A DNA stretch of 64,000 nucleotides from Maylandia zebra. Its lineage: Eukaryota > Chordata > Actinopteri > Cichliformes > Cichlidae. The DNA lies in assembly GCF_041146795.1 (NCBI RefSeq), contig NC_135177.1, forward strand, positions 23,658,560 through 23,722,559. Direction: 5' to 3'. A program made the translations under genes and the position numbers. Position 1 is the first letter of the stretch. Each line of letters starts with the position of its first letter. The notes under the pieces were generated by a model that searched no databases, was not told the origin of the DNA, and worked only from the letters and a program-made list of their open reading frames with translations. Positions 58,404-64,000 of the stretch are shown here, piece after piece.

Positions 58404-60223
58404 TGCTGAGTCATATCTACATATGTTTATGTATTCGTCCTTTTACTGTGTGAGTATTTCATTTCGTCCGTGTGTATTGGACACAGGTCATGTCTTCCAT
58501 GGTTTACGATCCATTTGAGGTACTGCAGTAATGGGCCTATAGGAGCACTGAGTCACTTAATCGTATAAGAAACAAAGTAAAACAAAGACCCACTCTGTTG
58601 TGGATTGTAAGGTACACACTGACCGTTCAGTATTATGTGCACTATTGTAACCAATAAAATATAATGGAAGTTGTTCACGAGATTATTTATTTTTTTACTA
58701 CTCAATTTAAAGAAGAAGAAAAAAAACAACAACCACAAAAGAAAGTTATGGCCATTAAGTGTTTTCTTTATAGTTTTCTTTGCATATTCATTTGCACACA
58801 CACTTACGGTTTGAATAACAGGTAACATCTGGGAGAAATAATTTAGACAATAAACAAACACTGACAAGCATCCTTGGGGCTTTACACTCACACACACTCT
58901 GTTCTCTGATCCATTATCACACCACTTTCCACTGCACATCTGTTACAACACATGTGCGTGTGATATCATTTTTTACATAATCCATCTCTGGGTACACAAC
59001 AATATCACAACAAAACACTGCATCAAACACGGACTATCTTATTTCCACGTTGCATTTGTCTGCATCACAATACCGCTGATAGCTTAACACCTTGATATGG
59101 AACTGGAGTTCACATTTAACTCATCTGTACAGCACAACACGCTGTGCTTGAGCACGACCCGATCGCCCTTCTCATAAACACTTACGGAGACAGAAACACA
59201 GAGCGATTCACTGACGAGGAGAGAGGCCGTGACCTAAATGACTCACCAGTCACAACTTTAACAGCTGTGCTGAGTGAAGATGACATAACACGGACTAAAT
59301 CATCTCTGCTTCCCCCCTGAGGCAAAGATAAAAGCACTTGATGCCTCTCCTTCTTTTGCTTACACCCTCTCCCATCCAGCATTCCTGCTTCCAAGTGTCC
59401 TGATTTATGGTTAAAACAATGCGCGCGGCTCCCGCGGCCCGTCCCCGGTGGAATATGTGTTTGACAGCTGCAGAACCGCAAGAGCCGAGCAGAGAGTGCT
59501 AAAGAGCACGGCCGCTCTGTAAATCAGCTGCGACTTAACAGGAGTCTTTCAAGTAAAATCCTTATGCGGTAAACGTTGCAATAAACTGAAGCTAGCATGA
59601 GCCAATCATGGCGTTCACTGCGGATTTCATGAATTACTAACTACACAGACAGATGCGACCGTCAGTCAGTGCATATAATCAGTCCCGCTGCTGGAGACTT
59701 GGAGAAACAGGACGTAGACCAACAACAATAATTACAAACCACTTACAATATATGTATATACACATTTAAAATAAATATTCTCTGTACATTTAAGTCATTC
59801 ATGAACATTTCATTAGATTTCAGTAGATCATTAGATGTTGATGACAAGATTATGCCTCCCTTGATATTCCTATTGTGTATCATTAGCAAATAAAACACTG
59901 TAAGAACGGGAAAATTGGCGGAATAAACTGTTACAGGGCGAATCTAGACAAATACAGAGTCCAAGCAGATGGAGTGAATGATGGGGATGCAGAGCCTGCT
60001 GAATATGTCAAGTTGGCCCGCAGCTGTAGCTGTAAGCGTAATTAAGACGGTGCTGTGAGGTCAGAACAAAGTAGGAGGAATTCAAGAGAAATAAAACTAC
60101 GACAGGGGCTTACCCTGCTTGGCAGGGAGAGATACGGGACCCCGTAATCGGGAAAAGAAAGTTGCAAAAAGTGCTGCATAAATTTACAGAGAAAAGGGAG
60201 AAAAAAACAGGGGGACTCTCTCC
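58401..60223. other. space between mfap5 and necap1, including the necap1 3' UTR
   Basis: No exon recognised. The right part should be necap1 3' UTR, with no clear end visible. A short CpG cluster (GCGCGCGGCTCCCGCGGCCC) at about 59422 is unusual for this A+T-rich surround. Confidence 0.45.
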
Positions 60224-63200
60224 TCACTTCGGGGATGCAGAATCAAAGTCTCCCCACAGGTCAGAGCTGCCTGTCGAGGTGGGGTTGGGTGGAGCCACAG
60301 AGTTGGAGTTACTGGAGTCCAGGTCTAGCAAACACCCTGGCAGTTTGAAATCAAAGAAAAAGAGAGACGCACATCTGAAACTTTAATACACGTCATATGT
60401 TATAATCTGCAAACAAATTGTCTTTTTGAGGGATTAAAAAAGTTATCTGAATGTCAATACAAGGATTTCTCAAATAATACATCAGCTCTAAGCAATCGAT
60501 AAAAATATAATTTCACCAGATAACAAAAAAATATTGTCCTACAACTTTTACTTACAGTGGTATTCGCACTATTTTCCAGTTTACCCTGGTGGTATCAGTG
60601 ATGCACACGGTTTCAGTTTTATGCACTGAGCTTTCTAGATCTCGACCTCTGAAACTTCTGCCGCCACCCAAACACAATGGTGGTAAAGTATTGAAAATTT
60701 CCACTTGAAACTCAAAACTAGTGAGTCTTTTCCCACATTTACTCTGGACAAACCACACACACCGCGCCACTAACAGGACAATGATTTCAGATAGACAAGC
60801 TTTTGGAATGTTTTTCAGTGCTTTAAACACACATTCACCTCTGCTCTATACAGATGGCGGAGGAAATCTTACACAGGCATCTACAAATCTTAATACACGA
60901 AACCGAAACCGCGCGCATGATTAGATACCACTAGAAGAGTGTAGAAAACCATGACACAGTTTAGCTCTGTAAACATCTATGCTACAGAAGCTACAGGAAA
61001 CACTATTTTCTAAATGAAAGATATTTAAAAAAAATATGTGTCATAGTTTTGGATAATAGACCTGCGCAACACTGTACTCACTACATCAACTATGAAGACT
61101 GACTTGTGCTTCAATGGAAACAGACAAGCTCAAGGAACTAATCTTCAACACTCTGATTCATTTCTGGAAGCATTTTTTTTTCAGTTTGACTTCTGCTTTA
61201 AGCAGGTCAGATCCCCCACTGTAAATGAAAAAGCAGCGCCCAAACTCGAAGCATTAATGGAGTAATAAGGTTCACCTTCATTTGCACTATAAATCAAAAA
61301 AACTGCTTCTGACATAAATTAAAAACTGGGCTCAACCAGCAAACTGCACAGATTCACGACCTTCACATTAACCCCTGAAATACACCTGCCGCTTGTCTGT
61401 GAGACTGTGTCTCGAGTGCGGTTTTCTGTTGCCTTTAGCACGGCTTCAAATCACAACAGGAGAGTTTCAGAAAACTGTGCATGTGGTCTATTATTTTGAA
61501 AAGTGGCCAGATTTCTATACCTGACTTCCTGCCCTCCTTATTGGCTCTGTGCAGCTTGACAGTCGTTCTATAAAAAAACTGACCCGATGCTATTTTAAGT
61601 ATCGCAGACCAGAGCTGCTGCGCTGCACCTGGTGGAATTGCAAGCATCATTTTGAGCGTAGTAGTGACACAGCATTAAGTCAAATGTAAGCGATGAAGAA
61701 GCCTATGCGGTGTTTAAAAAAAATTCACAACTTGAAACTCTTTAGGACTGTGCACAGATTTGTCATGTTATAAAACTGAAAGTGAACAGCATTTCATTTC
61801 AACCGGGATGTTCTACCTTGAGTAGAACTTTTAACCAGCTCCTTAAAGCCCTACTTTTCTACAGAGTAACCGCATCAGTAATTTCCATCCACATATGCTC
61901 CTCCTGTCATATGGAGTATAGCCAGCGACTCATGTGACTCATTTGTTTTACTTTTGGGCTGCACATCACCAGCTGCTAGCATCTCCACCTTTGCAGCCTT
62001 CTTGAACTCAACGATCTGTTTTTGCCTCGAGTGGTGAAATAAGTTTGTTGCTTCCATTGTGCTGTGTTTGGAGTTCAGTGAAGTAGCTCCCTCTTTTACT
62101 AAATCATCATCGGAAGCTGACATGCGACTCTCGCAGTCAGACATGCCTGGGCTTGTTTTCTTATTGTGCATGCTAGGGAATGTAAACACATGGCGCCGCT
62201 CTGTCGCTGATATCACGATACGACGCTTTTAAATCACGTAAAAATTTATTCCGGTATCATACTGGACGATATGATATACCGCAGCCCTAGTTCTGAAACC
62301 TCCTTTATATCTTTTCTTAACCTCATAACATTGTAAATTGAGGTGAAGATTAAACATGGGGTTGTTGTTGGACTGTTACATACCAGAGTCACTTCCTCCT
62401 GCTGATGGTTGTGTGTTATGATTTGTTGATCTGGAAGAAGGGGGTGGAGCCAGTTTGCCCCCAGGGGGAGGCGGAAGGAGCCCAAAGCCGCCTGAACTCT
62501 GTGGACGAGACCTGTCCTTCTTTTTCGATTGCTAGATAAGATATAGATGGAAGGAAACAAAATCTGTGCATGAATGAGGGTATATCCAGTATGATTGATG
62601 CTTTTTTAAACCTAGCAGTAAATATATGCGATGCAATGCATTTGAGCTTGACAGAGACATATTTGTACAGCTTTGAAAAAGGCCTGAACACCACACTAGT
62701 ACTATGAAACTCTATGAAAATAAATAATACCCCAATGTTCAGAGTAATGGTCTGTCCTTCTTTGAAGCCCAGGTCCAGCTTTGGAGTGGAGTCTGGAGCC
62801 TGAGCCTGCTTGCTAAATTCAGTTTCCTGTTTCACCCACCTGAAGAAAGCAAGGGAGGAAAGCAGTGATACAAAAATGTATCTTAGGAAACACTAAAGGA
62901 AAAAATACACTGACAACTCAATTAGTCATGATTAGAGCTGCGTTCACAGAGCAGCTTCATACTTAAAGTGGTCCTGAAGTGCAACATTGAAGTCGAAGGC
63001 ATCGCTTCGGTCTCCAAACCCAATGCCTATGAATGCAGTGCGGCCTTTGATAAAAAAACACAAAGACAACAATCAAGTTACAGCAGTAATAACAAACAAA
63101 ATAAACCCACAGGTCTCTCAGAATGACCTGCACACCGTAGCACAAACTGGCTGAAAATGTGCTGTACAGAAACAGAACTTCTGTAATGAACACTGTCCCT

Positions 63201-63618
63201 GCATTACTTTAAAAATGAAGACCTTTAAAATAAAAATCAGGACTGAACGAAATTTGAATTATGTAATAAAGTTTTGTCTTTGCGAAACAAATTAAGGATA
63301 CAGCTACTCCACAGTTCAGTAATCTCTAAAACAGACAGTATGTGATTCTATAAAAAATATTTTAAAGGCTTTAAAAAAATACCCAACATTCTTTAATTTA
63401 AATTTATTAGACTTTTAAAAAAAACCCACATCAATCCGGATAATGTCCTTGTATCCTGTTCAAACACATTTTTTTTCAATATTTTATGGCTTAGCAATAA
63501 TTGTTTTACCCACCGTTGTCGTCCATGATGCGCAGCACAAAGTAACGGCTTGAGTCGCTAACTGTTTCCATTGCAACTCCAGGATACTCGTCCACTGGTG
63601 CTTGGGCAAAAAGCTCCC
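60224..63618 (-). CDS. necap1: NECAP endocytosis-associated protein 1, 3' part, continues past the right edge
   Basis: Five coding exons on the minus strand: 63514-63618, 62963-63044, 62731-62839, 62384-62531 and 60224-60324, all in phase. The earlier exons lie beyond the window. The visible protein starts in the PH-like PHear domain ([65 protein letters not shown]) and runs through [16 protein letters not shown] and [16 protein letters not shown] to [11 protein letters not shown], ending [12 protein letters not shown]. The PHear domain is known to bind FxDxF-type motifs in amphiphysin and other partners, and NECAP controls AP-2 on clathrin-coated pits. Mammalian NECAP1 and NECAP2 end in a WVQF motif that binds the AP-2 alpha ear; this reading frame stops before any such motif, so either it is lost or an unseen alternative exon carries it. 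LDLDS favours NECAP1 over NECAP2, as do foxj2 and mfap5 nearby. Confidence 0.92.
61865..62293 (-). mobile_element. hAT transposon remnant in necap1 intron
   Basis: On the minus strand it begins CTAGGGCTGCGGTATATCAT, a common hAT-type end. It then encodes [20 protein letters not shown] followed by [12 protein letters not shown]. These resemble the start and the histidine side of a BED finger (usually GGNTTNLFHHLRQ), with the Cys half deleted. The other terminus is not identified. Confidence 0.55.
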
Positions 63619-64000
63619 CTGAAAAGATATGTGTTCGTTATCAGCTTGGCAAAACAGTCTGAAGGTTTGATGGAAAATGCCACGAGGTAAAGGACAGATG
63701 TGAAGGAGAATAATTAAATAAGTGTGGAGCTGGTGAGAATCTGACTGCACTCACAAAAGTCTCTTAAACAATGTGACGATGACATCATTGATGTCGACTG
63801 TGTTGAAACTACAGGGCCCTGAAGATGGACTACAAAAAGCTTATTTTAGATACTCACCTATAGCTTTGTATGTTGCAATATGTTTCAGGTGGTTTTAAAT
63901 AAACAGGAATATATAGCCTATAAAGTCAGTAAAAATCCCGGTCATACTCAGATTAGTTGGTCATCATGTCCTCACTTACTTTAATAAAGGTTTATGTGAT
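63619..64000 (-). other. necap1: necap1 intron running off the window
   Basis: No exon of the N-terminal part of NECAP (the DWKLDQPDW and KGKVAFIKLED-type blocks) is found here. Confidence 0.6.

Noticed and set aside
59182-59481. 99-codon minus-strand frame near the CpG patch
   Set aside because: No family resemblance and no flanking splice signals; I consider only the base composition notable.

Overview
The window is vertebrate nuclear DNA and almost certainly from a ray-finned fish. It has GT-AG split genes with vertebrate orthologues, short introns, an A+T-rich background, and many teleost-type DNA transposons (Tc1/mariner, hAT, and a P-like element with a THAP domain). The mix of repeats fits a percomorph such as a cichlid, but I infer this from general knowledge and cannot fix the species. 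All exon models were assembled by eye from splice sites, reading phase and remembered family sequences.

Layout from left to right: 1-2.2 kb, nothing recognised; 2.36-6.78 kb (-), atg12 (autophagy ubiquitin-like modifier), with a dead Tc1-like element in its last intron; 6.78-7.28 kb, a short head-to-head promoter interval; 7.28-9.82 kb (+), isoc2 (isochorismatase fold), whose start codon is split by an intron; 10.1-15.1 kb (+), a forkhead gene of the FOXJ2/FOXJ3 group; 15.4-19.0 kb, transposons nested three deep; 19.1-36.6 kb (-), epn1 (epsin-1), 11 coding exons with a probable multi-exon 5' UTR and several hAT elements in its introns; 36.7-42.4 kb, repeat-rich intergenic DNA including a Tc1-like element cut by a LINE and a 2.2-kb GC-rich retroposon with a 16-bp target duplication; 42.4-46.4 kb, intergenic; 46.4-50.5 kb (+), an SBK-family serine/threonine kinase; 50.8-56.2 kb, intergenic with degraded Tc1-like DNA; 56.25-58.2 kb (+), a short MFAP5/MAGP-2 type microfibril protein; 60.2-64 kb (-), the 3' part of necap1, running off the right edge.

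Two of the genes, epn1 and necap1, serve the same process: both encode AP-2/clathrin endocytosis accessory proteins. atg12 acts in autophagy. The remaining genes are functionally unrelated neighbours. From memory of the human map, isoc2, epn1 and sbk match a 19q13.42 group, while foxj2, mfap5 and necap1 match a 12p13.31 group; here they are interleaved. I found no rRNA, tRNA or CRISPR and no sign of a novel gene system. The most informative structure is the transposon stratigraphy at 15.4-19.0 kb, where sister repeats inside the same window show the uninterrupted (pre-insertion) state for both inner insertions.
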